A DNA stretch of 64,000 nt from Bacteriovoracaceae bacterium (GTDB taxonomy: Bacteria > Bdellovibrionota > Bacteriovoracia > Bacteriovoracales > Bacteriovoracaceae). The notes under the pieces are model-generated. The model made no database searches. It saw only the letters and a program-made list of their open reading frames with translations, and had not been told where the DNA came from. The stretch is from contig JADHTQ010000003.1 of assembly GCA_016784965.1 (NCBI GenBank), positions 62,001 through 126,000 of the forward strand, given 5' to 3'. The translations under genes were made by a program, and so were the position numbers. Within the stretch, counting starts at the first letter, position 1; each line of letters opens with the position of its first letter. Of this stretch, positions 54,926 to 63,630 are shown piece by piece.

Positions 54926-56569
54926 GTGAAAGATAATAGTTCTGGTACTGACTTTTGTATGAAACAATTTAAGCCCATTGTGGGTGTTGTTTTAGTCCTA
55001 CTTTTGATCGTTGTCGGTTGGACTGTGTACATAGAGTTAGGTTATGGCCAAAGAGGAAGCACAACAACCCTGCACGCAAGAGGCGCAACTAGAGTAGCAG
55101 CATTTAAAATACCCATTAGGATAAACATGTTGATGCATCACGTGTTCAGGGGAAACAATTGTTACCAGTGCCATAAATTGGTTGGTGCACCAGAAATGCC
55201 CCCTATGCCGGCAAGACCAATATTGCCTAAGGCGCCCATGACTCACCCATTTTGGGGTAAGTGTACAAACTGCCATAAGATACTCGGAGCACCTGCAGCT
55301 GGGGGCAAGCCAGTTGGTTTTGTACCAGTATTTGGAGCGGGCAAAATACCCATCCAAATAGGCCAACTTGTACTTCATCCAAATTACGGAAATGACTGTA
55401 TGATGTGCCATATGATCCCCGGTGGAGATCAGAAGCCAGCAATACCAGCTGATCCTATTCAATGGACTATACCGCTACCACATCCATTTTGGGGAGCATG
55501 CAAAAAGTGTCATGCAATAATAAAAACACCAGCTCCAGGAGCAGCACCAGTAGCGTTTATAAATTCTAAAATTGGTAAAAATTACTTCGGAGCCGATTTG
55601 CTGACAGTTGATAGGTTACTTGCAGAACAGTTTAATCTTCCCTCCAATAACGGAGTCTTGGTTAACAGTCTCAAACCGCAATCCTATGCAGCGACTGTTG
55701 GGTTTTTGGAAGGAGACATTATTACTGATGTGAATAATATCCCCGTCACAACTCTGGCAGGCTTCGCGCGAGAAATTGATAAGTATATTCCCGGAGATAG
55801 AATTAATGTAAAGGTAATTCGAAATAAGGGCCGGACAAAAAATTTAAAATTTAAAATGAAAGCGTGGGCTCCAACGGTTGGCGATCCTACAAATAAAATT
55901 GGGATTTTAGCTACTGGTAAAACCTTGAATTCACCCGTAGCTTTTAGTCTGGTTAATGCGCCCTATATGATTGTCTATGAGTTAGATATTGATAACTTTT
56001 ATGCTGTGGCGAACCCTTTTAAGGGTATAGCTAACAACAAAGTATCTAGCTGGATTGTTACAAAAAAAGTAGGCAGTATAGTTACAGGCAATATTAATCA
56101 ATCAGACTTTATAAATCTTCAAAGAAATAATGTTACGGTATATAACTCGGTTTTTGGTACTGCTGCAGATGCAGTTGCTTTGTATCGCCAAGGAGATTTG
56201 ATAGCGAAGAAGGGACCACAGGTAGTGGCCTTTAATCGGAACATAATCAACATTTTGGGTATACCTTCAAATTATGCAGATCCTGCTTCTAATATTGCAC
56301 CATCACTAGAAACTGCTCAGTATTTAATTAAAGTGGAGCTGGATCAAAATATGTATGAGGTCATAATCAACCCATATTTTAACCAACCTAAAGTAAATGG
56401 GTTAATGATGGCCCACTTTCTTGTTGATAATGAGTTTGATGCATTGATTACCAATAAAATAGGCAACAGTACTTTAGTTGAGCTAAAGAAGTTGAATGTA
56501 CAGGTAATAAATGGAGTTAATAGCACTGTTAGTGATGCCATTTTAAATTTTCAAAATGGTAAACTGTAG
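54926..56569 (+). CDS. Tetraheme magnetochrome-PDZ-NifX-like magnetosome protein
   Basis: A 547-residue protein with a membrane anchor (about residues 18-40). It has four CxxCH heme sites at residues 79-83, 113-117, 158-162 and 192-196. The spacing 34 residues within each pair and exactly 79 between pairs, plus matching HPFWG flanks, shows an internal duplication of a double magnetochrome unit, as in MamE, MamP and MamT. A PDZ domain follows (about 222-310), then two NifX/NafY-like domains (323-424, 430-547), each ending in a VFGT or GVNST-type motif and D/A-rich helix. MamP has a PDZ domain before two magnetochromes; here the order is reversed and more domains are added. Likely an iron redox regulator. 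Confidence 0.7.
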   Translation: MKDNSSGTDFCMKQFKPIVGVVLVLLLIVVGWTVYIELGYGQRGSTTTLHARGATRVAAFKIPIRINMLMHHVFRGNNCYQCHKLVGAPEMPPMPARPILPKAPMTHPFWGKCTNCHKILGAPAAGGKPVGFVPVFGAGKIPIQIGQLVLHPNYGNDCMMCHMIPGGDQKPAIPADPIQWTIPLPHPFWGACKKCHAIIKTPAPGAAPVAFINSKIGKNYFGADLLTVDRLLAEQFNLPSNNGVLVNSLKPQSYAATVGFLEGDIITDVNNIPVTTLAGFAREIDKYIPGDRINVKVIRNKGRTKNLKFKMKAWAPTVGDPTNKIGILATGKTLNSPVAFSLVNAPYMIVYELDIDNFYAVANPFKGIANNKVSSWIVTKKVGSIVTGNINQSDFINLQRNNVTVYNSVFGTAADAVALYRQGDLIAKKGPQVVAFNRNIINILGIPSNYADPASNIAPSLETAQYLIKVELDQNMYEVIINPYFNQPKVNGLMMAHFLVDNEFDALITNKIGNSTLVELKKLNVQVINGVNSTVSDAILNFQNGKL

Positions 56570-56580
56570 GAGAGTTAAGC

Positions 56581-58278
56581 GTGGAACACTCTGGAATTCG
56601 TAAGCACGGTCAAGCGATCAAAGGTTATTGTGAAGACATTAATCTGCTCTTCTACCTTTTAGTAATTTTAATTGTTTTGGCAATGTTTTATGTTATTTTT
56701 GGTTGGGGTGAAAGTTCGCGAATTAAAGTTAATTTTGCAGGACGTTCTCCAGAAGTTTTACTGCCTCCAGAAGTTGAACGTGTTGTTCCTCAAGCAGCCA
56801 GAGGTGCCGCTGCTGGTGCAGGTGGTGCAGCTGCCGGTGCACTAAAACCAGTGCCAGAAATTGAGGGAGTAATTTTACCTGCTGCTCCTCCAAAAGTTAA
56901 AAAAGTTGTGTTTGGCTTTGGTGAAAGCACTAAAGTTGGATTAAAGTTGATCCCAATCGATTTATGGCATCTGCAGACTTTAGGACTAAAAAATAATGAG
57001 GGAGCACTTGTCTATTCTGTAAAAGCTGGATCGATGGCCAGTAAAGCAGGTATTATAGAAAATGACGTTATAATAAGAGTTAATGGAACTGCCATTGACA
57101 ACGCTAATGAGTTTAAAGCAGTTGAGCAGACTTTCATAGATGGAATTAGATACCGCATTAAAATAATTAGAAAAGGAAAGTTTAAAAAACTAAACCTTGT
57201 TTATCATAAAAGTGCATTGGCGGTGGCCCTACAAAATACTGGTCCTCCATGGATTGGTGTCAATGTGCAAAGAATTGATTCAGTGATTGTTAAGCAATTT
57301 AAGTTGGCGAGTGCTGCCGGTGCAATCGTTGCATCAACCGCTCCCAAGGGGCCAGCGGCAAAAGCTAATATAGTACAAGGTGATATCATTTTAGAAGTAG
57401 ATGGCAAAAAAATTATGGGCCCCACTGACCTTCGAGTAATTTTTAAAACCCTAAAGCCAGGCGCTATGATTCCGATCACTATTTTTAGAGATGGTAAGAT
57501 GTTTACTACAGATCTGACAGTAGAAACAAAGCCTGCCGGTGGACCTTTGAAACCTAGTTTTTTACCTGCTCCAAGTATTGAGGTTGAGGCCTCTTGGGTG
57601 GGCTTAACTATTGCGACTTTGACTAAAAAAGATGCACAGAGAGTTCGTCTTGGACCCAATACACACGGTGTTTTGGTTGTTGCGGTTGCCAACGGCCCCG
57701 GTTTGGGAGCGGGCTTAATCGGTGATGATGTAATCATCGGGGTAAATGGTCACGCCGTTAATGATCTTAGAGAATTTAAAAAAGCAGTCCAAATGCAAGA
57801 AGGTGTTGTACTAGATGTATTGCGCGATGGCGGGATACATCGCTATATTACAATTGAGCAAGTACGGCCGCACCTTTTGTCAAATATTAAACCTAATAAA
57901 GCTGGTAGTATTACCCGAGTAGCAGCACTTATGGGTGCTACTAAGCAGGTCGCGGTTGGATCCTATGGCAATGCTTTATTTGATCAGGTTTATCCTTATT
58001 TTGACAATTCTCCATTTTTTATTATTTATAATCCAAATGATGGCACTTATAAGGCCATTAAAAACCCTGCAGCAGGAGACCTTACTAAAAAACAAAGATT
58101 TAAGCTGCCAACCGTATTAATAAAGGAAGGGGTGGGAACGATTATTACTGGAAATATGCAACGTGATATACAGTCAGCATTTAAAGCAGAAAACTTTGAG
58201 GTTTTTACAGGCGCTTTTGGCAACACCAACAATATTATCACGATGTATTTAGGTCAGAAATTGATTCAGAGTAACTAG
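56581..58278 (+). CDS. Triple-PDZ protein with NifX-like end, magnetosome-associated
   Basis: A 565-residue protein with one anchor helix (about 21-40), a Gly/Ala/Pro-rich linker, and three PDZ domains (about 117-208, 223-314 and 338-425), each with the G-x-x-x-x-D-V/I-I-I-x-V-N/D-G core. The C-terminal domain (about 453-563) is NifX/NafY-like and clearly related to those in the preceding gene (TGAFGN and YLGQKL against VFGT and YRQGDL). There is no heme site and no protease triad, so it probably binds partners. GTG start with GGAGAG upstream. Confidence 0.68.
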   Translation: MEHSGIRKHGQAIKGYCEDINLLFYLLVILIVLAMFYVIFGWGESSRIKVNFAGRSPEVLLPPEVERVVPQAARGAAAGAGGAAAGALKPVPEIEGVILPAAPPKVKKVVFGFGESTKVGLKLIPIDLWHLQTLGLKNNEGALVYSVKAGSMASKAGIIENDVIIRVNGTAIDNANEFKAVEQTFIDGIRYRIKIIRKGKFKKLNLVYHKSALAVALQNTGPPWIGVNVQRIDSVIVKQFKLASAAGAIVASTAPKGPAAKANIVQGDIILEVDGKKIMGPTDLRVIFKTLKPGAMIPITIFRDGKMFTTDLTVETKPAGGPLKPSFLPAPSIEVEASWVGLTIATLTKKDAQRVRLGPNTHGVLVVAVANGPGLGAGLIGDDVIIGVNGHAVNDLREFKKAVQMQEGVVLDVLRDGGIHRYITIEQVRPHLLSNIKPNKAGSITRVAALMGATKQVAVGSYGNALFDQVYPYFDNSPFFIIYNPNDGTYKAIKNPAAGDLTKKQRFKLPTVLIKEGVGTIITGNMQRDIQSAFKAENFEVFTGAFGNTNNIITMYLGQKLIQSN

Positions 58279-59226
58279 ATGATGTTTAGAGTTTTTATTG
58301 GATTAATAATTATTTTTTCAGGAGTTACTAGGGCACAAATCGATCCGTTAGGGGCTTTACAAGAAAGACAAAATGATGCCATCGCGCGGGCCAAATACAG
58401 TGTAGTGCATATTAAGGCGTATGATAAAAGAACTCCAGGTCTTGAAAATATAGGTTCGGGAGTGATCGTCCACCAACAAGGGTTCATTGTAACCAATGAC
58501 CATGTGGTAAATGGGTTTGATACAATTGAGGTAACAATTAATCGTGGGAGAAAACACGTAATATACACTGCCTCGATTCTTAAGTCTGATCCTAAGGCCG
58601 ACTTGTCGCTAATTAAAGTCAATGGAAGTGTTTTGCTATACCCAATACAGCTTCCCAAGAACAAACTGTTAGATATAGGGGCGACTGTTTTTGTAATTGG
58701 AAGTCCTTTTGGATTAGATCATACTGTGACAAAAGGAATTGTAAGTAAACGAAGAAGGTCAGTGGTGATAGGTGGCATTGTATACAGTGAGATGATTCAA
58801 ACTGATGCAAATATTAATCAGGGGAACTCTGGTGGAGCTGTTATTAATATGAATGGTGAAATAATTGGGATCGCTAGTGCGATATACTCAGAAACCACTA
58901 ATTCATCGGGCATTGGGTTTGCCATACCTATTGCAAGAGTAAAAGATTTTTATCAAGCCGAAGTACAGCAACATAAGAAAAAATTCTTGAAGAAGCTGCG
59001 AACTAAAGATCTAACGCTGCCATTTAAGCGTATTTTAGATAATCAAATATATTTACCAATGGTTGATAGAAGCTCTAAGCAGTTTCAAATGGAAAAACAA
59101 AGACGATCATACCATCTGTCATCAGCACTTCTAGTTAAGTATACAACTATTTTAGTTTTAATTACTTTTGCAATCATGGTAGCAATTATCTTGTTTCTAA
59201 GAAGAAAAACGGTGGTGCTGGCATGA
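58279..59226 (+). CDS. mamE: HtrA-like serine protease, MamE-like
   Basis: A 315-residue trypsin-like protease with an intact triad: His75 (TNDHVV), Asp108 (KADLSLI) and Ser184 (GNSGG). Residues 1-19 are a signal or anchor and residues 287-306 a C-terminal helix; the protease would face the magnetosome lumen or periplasm. MamE in Magnetospirillum also has two heme motifs and two PDZ domains, absent here; those domains occur instead in the two genes just upstream. It starts directly after the upstream stop codon, and its own stop overlaps the next start (ATGA). Confidence 0.7.
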   Translation: MMFRVFIGLIIIFSGVTRAQIDPLGALQERQNDAIARAKYSVVHIKAYDKRTPGLENIGSGVIVHQQGFIVTNDHVVNGFDTIEVTINRGRKHVIYTASILKSDPKADLSLIKVNGSVLLYPIQLPKNKLLDIGATVFVIGSPFGLDHTVTKGIVSKRRRSVVIGGIVYSEMIQTDANINQGNSGGAVINMNGEIIGIASAIYSETTNSSGIGFAIPIARVKDFYQAEVQQHKKKFLKKLRTKDLTLPFKRILDNQIYLPMVDRSSKQFQMEKQRRSYHLSSALLVKYTTILVLITFAIMVAIILFLRRKTVVLA

Positions 59227-60065
59227 GTAAGCGGATAATTATTGTAGTAGTAGCGATCTTTTTTATAGGTGTTTTTTACTTTGGTTATAATTCACATAAG
59301 AGTGTAATGATACCTCTGCCAAATACCAATTGGAAGACAAAAAGCAGAACACTTCGTAGGTTTCAAAATCTTCCACCTGCTAACCTGACAAAAGACCAGG
59401 TTATGATCAACGAAACTATCCAACATAGTACTAATAAACTTTTGGTAAAAGTTAGACCTTGTGTCGTGAGTGTAATCAGTTATAGTGCCGCACCCTTGAG
59501 ACATAATGGTGAATTTTTTGGTAAGATTTTAGACCCTCACAAAGTGGGCAACAAGTTAATAAGTTCTGGCATTATTGTTGGAAAAAGTGGGCATATCATA
59601 ACTGCCTATGACGCAGTTCCGGCCAATCAAATTGAAGTTAAGCTATTTAGACATGTACCTAACGTGTTTAAAGCTCAAATCCAAAAGGTAGATAAAAACC
59701 TTCATCTAGCATTGCTAAAAATTGTAGACCCTGGCAACTTCCCAGTTTGTAATCTGGGTAACTCCAGTGTACTAAATGTAGGCGACCTAGTATATGCAGT
59801 TGGCAGCCCTTACGGTTTTTCTCAAACGGTCACCTCTGGAATAATCAGTAGCAATCGTAAGAAAATGAATGTTCACGGTGATATCTTTCAAAAATTGATC
59901 CAGACTGATGCGGCCATAAACAAGGGAAACAATGGAGGTCCTCTAGTCAATATAAGGGGAGAAGTTATTGGGATTAATGCGATTGTTTATTCGACAAATG
60001 CCGGAAATGCAGGTATTAACTTTGCTATACCTGTAAACGATGTGAAGACTTTACTTCAAAAGTAG
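59223..60065 (+). CDS. mamO: Trypsin-like pseudoprotease, MamO-like
   Basis: A 280-residue membrane-anchored protein with a trypsin-like fold but no active triad. Compared with the preceding MamE-like protein, the His is Asp130 (TAYDAV), the Asp is His161 (NLHLALL) and the Ser is Asn237 (GNNGG). The framework around each site is well conserved, so the loss seems selected rather than decay. MamO of Magnetospirillum is also a degenerate protease that binds metal and activates MamE. The ATG overlaps the mamE-like stop by four bases. Confidence 0.7.
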   Translation: MSKRIIIVVVAIFFIGVFYFGYNSHKSVMIPLPNTNWKTKSRTLRRFQNLPPANLTKDQVMINETIQHSTNKLLVKVRPCVVSVISYSAAPLRHNGEFFGKILDPHKVGNKLISSGIIVGKSGHIITAYDAVPANQIEVKLFRHVPNVFKAQIQKVDKNLHLALLKIVDPGNFPVCNLGNSSVLNVGDLVYAVGSPYGFSQTVTSGIISSNRKKMNVHGDIFQKLIQTDAAINKGNNGGPLVNIRGEVIGINAIVYSTNAGNAGINFAIPVNDVKTLLQK

Positions 60066-60078
60066 GAGAGGAGGGGCA

Positions 60079-60453
60079 ATGGAGCGGAAGCATTTTTATT
60101 TTGCTGGTATATTGCTAATCATAATGTTTCTAGTGTTGATTTTTGACTATATGAAACATCATGCACCAGTTAACCAAGGGAGACACCACGCTGTGGTGCC
60201 AGCGCAAAACCCTAATGCTAGACGAGTGAAACTTACCACTCCAGCTACGACAAAATATATTGCCGGAGGGCAGTACATGTGTATGCGATGCTCTCACACT
60301 GGAATTCCAAAGTTTAATGGGACTAAAAGTCCCCGATGTTCCATGTGTGGTGGATTTATGCAAACAATTCGGCTGAGTTCAGTAGACGCTGCAAAAATTT
60401 GCGGCAACTTTCATTGTCCTCATGCAAAAACGGGTGGAAGATTAATTAAATAA
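60079..60453 (+). CDS. Zinc-ribbon membrane protein A, magnetosome-associated
   Basis: A 124-residue protein with an N-terminal helix and a zinc ribbon formed by C68-x2-C71 and C87-x2-C90 in a frame shared with the next gene: C-x-x-C-S-H-T-G-x-P, then P-R-C-x-x-C and a Met. Two further Cys lie at 108 and 113. There is no CxxCH, so heme attachment is not expected. A very strong ribosome site (GGAGAGGAGGGG) precedes the ATG. I know no named Mam protein with this motif; metal sensing, redox or structural roles are possible. Confidence 0.62.
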   Translation: MERKHFYFAGILLIIMFLVLIFDYMKHHAPVNQGRHHAVVPAQNPNARRVKLTTPATTKYIAGGQYMCMRCSHTGIPKFNGTKSPRCSMCGGFMQTIRLSSVDAAKICGNFHCPHAKTGGRLIK

Positions 60454-60465
60454 TGAAGATAATTT

Positions 60466-61023
60466 GTGATGAATAAAAACAGCAATTATGTTAATGGTAG
60501 CGATGAAAAGTCTTCACTTATAGTGATTGCTTCTTTTTTTGTGATTACGCTACTAGTAGGCGCTATTTTTCATCACGATAAAAAGAAGATTAATGTAGAT
60601 AAAATGAAGATGCCGGCCCAACAGGCAAAAAAAATGCGGAGAATGGCCATTACATTAAAAAAACATATTGCTCGCAATACACCTCCTCAAGCCAAGCTTA
60701 AAGTTAAGCCTCTTATAAAGTCGTTAGCTCTGCTACATTGTGCTATGGATAAAAAAAATTATGTTCCCATGTGTTCTAGATGCAATGTGCCCTTTACTAA
60801 GGTGGGAGTGTCCCTTCATTGTCCGGTCTGCAAGCAGGAAGCATTATTTATGTGTCCCAATAATATACAAAATAAAATGGTTCTTTGGAATGTGCACTCT
60901 CATAGGAAAAGGCATGCAAATGCAACATATGTATGTCCTGTATGTGCACATAGTGGACCTCCGCGTTGGGATAGTAGAGGGGCACCAAGATGTCCATATT
61001 GTAGAAACATAATGAAGCTTTAA
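60466..61023 (+). CDS. Double zinc-ribbon membrane protein B, magnetosome-associated
   Basis: A 185-residue protein (GTG or the ATG one codon later) with a helix near residues 17-35 and two Cys ribbons: C103/C106 with C119/C122, and C157/C160 with C176/C179. The second ribbon repeats the motif of the gene before it (C-x-x-C-A-H-S-G-P-P and P-R-C-x-x-C), which points to a local duplication. Basic linker of about 50 residues between helix and ribbons. No enzyme motif found. It stands directly before mamL. Confidence 0.62.
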   Translation: MMNKNSNYVNGSDEKSSLIVIASFFVITLLVGAIFHHDKKKINVDKMKMPAQQAKKMRRMAITLKKHIARNTPPQAKLKVKPLIKSLALLHCAMDKKNYVPMCSRCNVPFTKVGVSLHCPVCKQEALFMCPNNIQNKMVLWNVHSHRKRHANATYVCPVCAHSGPPRWDSRGAPRCPYCRNIMKL

Positions 61024-61041
61024 GTTAAGTGGGGTAAAGTT

Positions 61042-61269
61042 ATGGCCAAAATATTGTCTTTTTTAATACTTGCTGCGCTAGGGATAGTTTTTGTTATCCA
61101 AAATAGCGAACATGTAGTCATTCAACTGGTAATTGGAAACCCCATACGAATACGTTTAATCTTTTTACTGTTGGTGTTTTTTGCCATTGGTTACTTGTTG
61201 GCGAAATTTGAAGGACTACATAGAGAAAGAAGATTTAAAAAGAAGCTTGCTAAGATACACAATAAGTGA
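61042..61269 (+). CDS. mamL: MamL, small magnetosome membrane protein
   Basis: A 75-residue, two-helix protein with a LapA-like core (FVIQNSEHVVIQL, then LIFLLLVFFAIGYLLAKFEG) and a basic amphipathic C-terminal tail. MamL is required for magnetosome membrane formation, and its basic tail may help to bend the membrane. A GGGG ribosome site precedes the ATG. It is followed by mamM and mamN, exactly the Magnetospirillum order. Confidence 0.75.
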   Translation: MAKILSFLILAALGIVFVIQNSEHVVIQLVIGNPIRIRLIFLLLVFFAIGYLLAKFEGLHRERRFKKKLAKIHNK

Positions 61270-61280
61270 GGACCTAACTG

Positions 61281-62162
61281 ATGCATTGTGAAAATAAAAA
61301 TCGTGATAAATGTGTTCGGTGTCGTGAGCATGCTGGAACGGCACAGCTCGGTGGTACAATATTTTTAACTGTTTTAAAAATTGTAGTGGGTATTTTGGGT
61401 AACTCAAAAGGGTTACTAGCAGATGCAATTCACTCAGCAGCAAACATTGTAACCTCCGCTGCCATTTTTATTAGTAAAAAATGGGGAGACAAACCCGCAG
61501 ATAAAGAACACCCATTTGGGCATGGTAAACTTGAATTTGTTACCTCTTCTATGGTTAGTGGTTTGCTCGTTGTGAGTACACTTTATATAATTTGGCACTC
61601 TCTAGATGAAATACTTCATGGTCACCCCGGTGAGATGCCTCACTGGACTGTTGTAGTTGTGGCCATAATTTCGATTATTGTTAACGAAGCTCTGTTTCAA
61701 TACTTACAATGCGTTGGTAATGAATTTAAAAGTAGTAGTATTTTAACCAACTCTTGGGCGATACGTTCAGATAGTTTCTCTTCTATTGCGGTTATAGCAG
61801 GGGTTATAGCCACAAGGTTGGGCTTTACTCACTCTGATGGGTATGTGGCATTAGCGGTTGCTAGTATTATCGTTTATGTATGTTTTAAACTATTCTTAGA
61901 CTCCATTATGCATTTGATGGATAAGTCAATTCCACTAGATCAATTAAATGATATTCGTGCCACAATTAACGATGTTGTGGGAGATAGATTGCAAAGTTTG
62001 TCTGCCCGTCTAAATGGTAGAAAAATATGGGTGAACGCAACTCTTAGTTTGGGTACAAATAGCAAAATTAATGTACTAACTGATTATGATGAAAAAATCC
62101 AAGAGGGTGTCAGGAAGAATCATAAGCAGGTAGACAAGGTACTTGTGGATTTTAAATTATGA
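61281..62162 (+). CDS. mamM: MamM-position cation diffusion facilitator with missing ligands
   Basis: A 293-residue CDF protein in the mamL-mamM-mamN order. It has an N-terminal C-x2-C pair (DKCVRCREH) and six helices. Of the four usual transport ligands, helix 2 keeps His51 but has Asn55 instead of Asp (HSAAN), and helix 5 has Ala160 where an acidic residue or His is expected, keeping Asp164 (AIRSD). So transport may be weak or of another ion. The NEALFQYLQCVGNEF segment resembles MamB, so sequence alone does not decide MamB against MamM. GAGGA ribosome site; overlaps mamN by four bases. Confidence 0.72.
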   Translation: MHCENKNRDKCVRCREHAGTAQLGGTIFLTVLKIVVGILGNSKGLLADAIHSAANIVTSAAIFISKKWGDKPADKEHPFGHGKLEFVTSSMVSGLLVVSTLYIIWHSLDEILHGHPGEMPHWTVVVVAIISIIVNEALFQYLQCVGNEFKSSSILTNSWAIRSDSFSSIAVIAGVIATRLGFTHSDGYVALAVASIIVYVCFKLFLDSIMHLMDKSIPLDQLNDIRATINDVVGDRLQSLSARLNGRKIWVNATLSLGTNSKINVLTDYDEKIQEGVRKNHKQVDKVLVDFKL

Positions 62163-63601
62163 TGAATGTTGCGACAAAAAAACAAAGTGTTTCATTCTAC
62201 TTTGTCTTTAGTGTGCTATGTGTTTGGTGTATTTACACCGTAACCACACCAACATTTTTGCTCAAAACCAATCCATTAAATGGCACTTTAAAGAATATTG
62301 TTGCCCAAGTAATTTGCCTTAAAATCTTAATCGTTACTTTTGCAACCCTTTACTATCGTCCGACAAAGCGTCTGTTTGTTTTAAGTTTGGGAAGTTTAGC
62401 AATTTTGGCGGTAGGGACATATGTAGGATTTTATAACCTATCTTATGCACTACAAAGCATAGACATTAGCACTCTTTCTTTGCTGTTTGGTATGGGTTTG
62501 ATCTCAACTATACTGGCCGCCACAAACTGTTTTAAAGTTGTGACCAACCGTTTAATTGAGATGTTTGGCAAGTATCATTTTGCTTTGTTTGTGATCTTGG
62601 TATTGCTTACATATTTTTTCTCTTTATTCATTAACAATCTGACTACGATGCTTCTGATTTTACCTGTTACCCTTACGCTGGCAGATACACTTAAGTTGAA
62701 GGCGACACCTTTTATTATCGGCCAAATAATTGCCTCAAACCTTGGTGGAGCATCAAGCATGTTAGGTGATTTTCCAAATATGTTAATTGCTTCCAAGATG
62801 CATATACCTTTTCACCTATTTATTAAACACATGATGCCAATTTGTTTAATAAATTTAGGAGTGATGTTGTTGTATTTTTACAGGAAAGTAGATTTTGGCG
62901 ACAGTGCAACGACAGAAGATAAATTGGTGCAACTAACTCTACCAAATGCTTCCATAACAAACTCTAAAGCATTAAATCTTTCCATCCTAGTCCTTATTAC
63001 GATGATTGGTTTTTTTATGTTTTCTCGAATTAGTCCGGGGATAGTCGCTCTTGTTGGTGCCGGTATTCTTTTAGCATTTTCTAGTATTGATAAAGAAGAA
63101 ATTATTGCGAGAGTGAATTATACGGACTTGGGTTTTTTTCTTCTGCTTTTTGTATTGATTGGTGGCGTTGAGTCATCAGGTTTACTGGAGACAGTCTCTG
63201 ATGGCGTCTTATATGTATCTGGTGGCAACGAGTTTGTACGACTATTGATTTTAATGTGGGGCGCCAGCTTTGTGACTATGTTTTTTAATGCAGGGCCCAC
63301 GACAATTTTGTTTTTACCGATGTTTTTGGGGGTTAGTGGACTACAACCACATAATTTAATATTTTGGGCATTATCTCTGGGAATATGTGCGGGCTCAAGT
63401 GGTAGCTTAAATGGTGCAACTGCAGGCCCTGTATCTCTAACATTAATGGAAAAATTTTACCGCAACGATAGCAAAACAGATAAGCGGGAACATTTAACGT
63501 ATGCGTCTTATTCGATTATAGGATTTCCTATAATGTACCTGCATTTGTTGATCTCAACTTTATATGTTTTAATACTGTACTGGATGAGTTTTAAATATTA
63601 G
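62159..63601 (+). CDS. mamN: MamN, ion transporter-like magnetosome protein
   Basis: A 480-residue membrane protein with about 11-12 helices, of the ArsB/NhaD (ion transporter) superfamily. The NNLTTMLLILPVTL and later FNAGPTTILFLPMFLG segments are the paired half-helix motifs of this fold. MamN in Magnetospirillum is thought to export protons produced as magnetite forms. The ATGA overlap with mamM and the order mamL-mamM-mamN strongly support the name. The N-terminal 70 residues hold two additional helices. Confidence 0.8.
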   Translation: MMNVATKKQSVSFYFVFSVLCVWCIYTVTTPTFLLKTNPLNGTLKNIVAQVICLKILIVTFATLYYRPTKRLFVLSLGSLAILAVGTYVGFYNLSYALQSIDISTLSLLFGMGLISTILAATNCFKVVTNRLIEMFGKYHFALFVILVLLTYFFSLFINNLTTMLLILPVTLTLADTLKLKATPFIIGQIIASNLGGASSMLGDFPNMLIASKMHIPFHLFIKHMMPICLINLGVMLLYFYRKVDFGDSATTEDKLVQLTLPNASITNSKALNLSILVLITMIGFFMFSRISPGIVALVGAGILLAFSSIDKEEIIARVNYTDLGFFLLLFVLIGGVESSGLLETVSDGVLYVSGGNEFVRLLILMWGASFVTMFFNAGPTTILFLPMFLGVSGLQPHNLIFWALSLGICAGSSGSLNGATAGPVSLTLMEKFYRNDSKTDKREHLTYASYSIIGFPIMYLHLLISTLYVLILYWMSFKY

Positions 63602-63630
63602 AATACCAAAGATCTAGGATTGAGAGGTTT

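Noticed and set aside
57204-57737. A 177-residue open frame antisense to the triple-PDZ gene
   Set aside because: It is within a well-supported PDZ coding region and shows no motif or ribosome site.
60289-60350. Heme-binding magnetochrome in the zinc-ribbon proteins
   Set aside because: The motif is C-x-x-C-S/A-H, not CxxCH, and it is followed by a second C-x-x-C pair, as in zinc ribbons.
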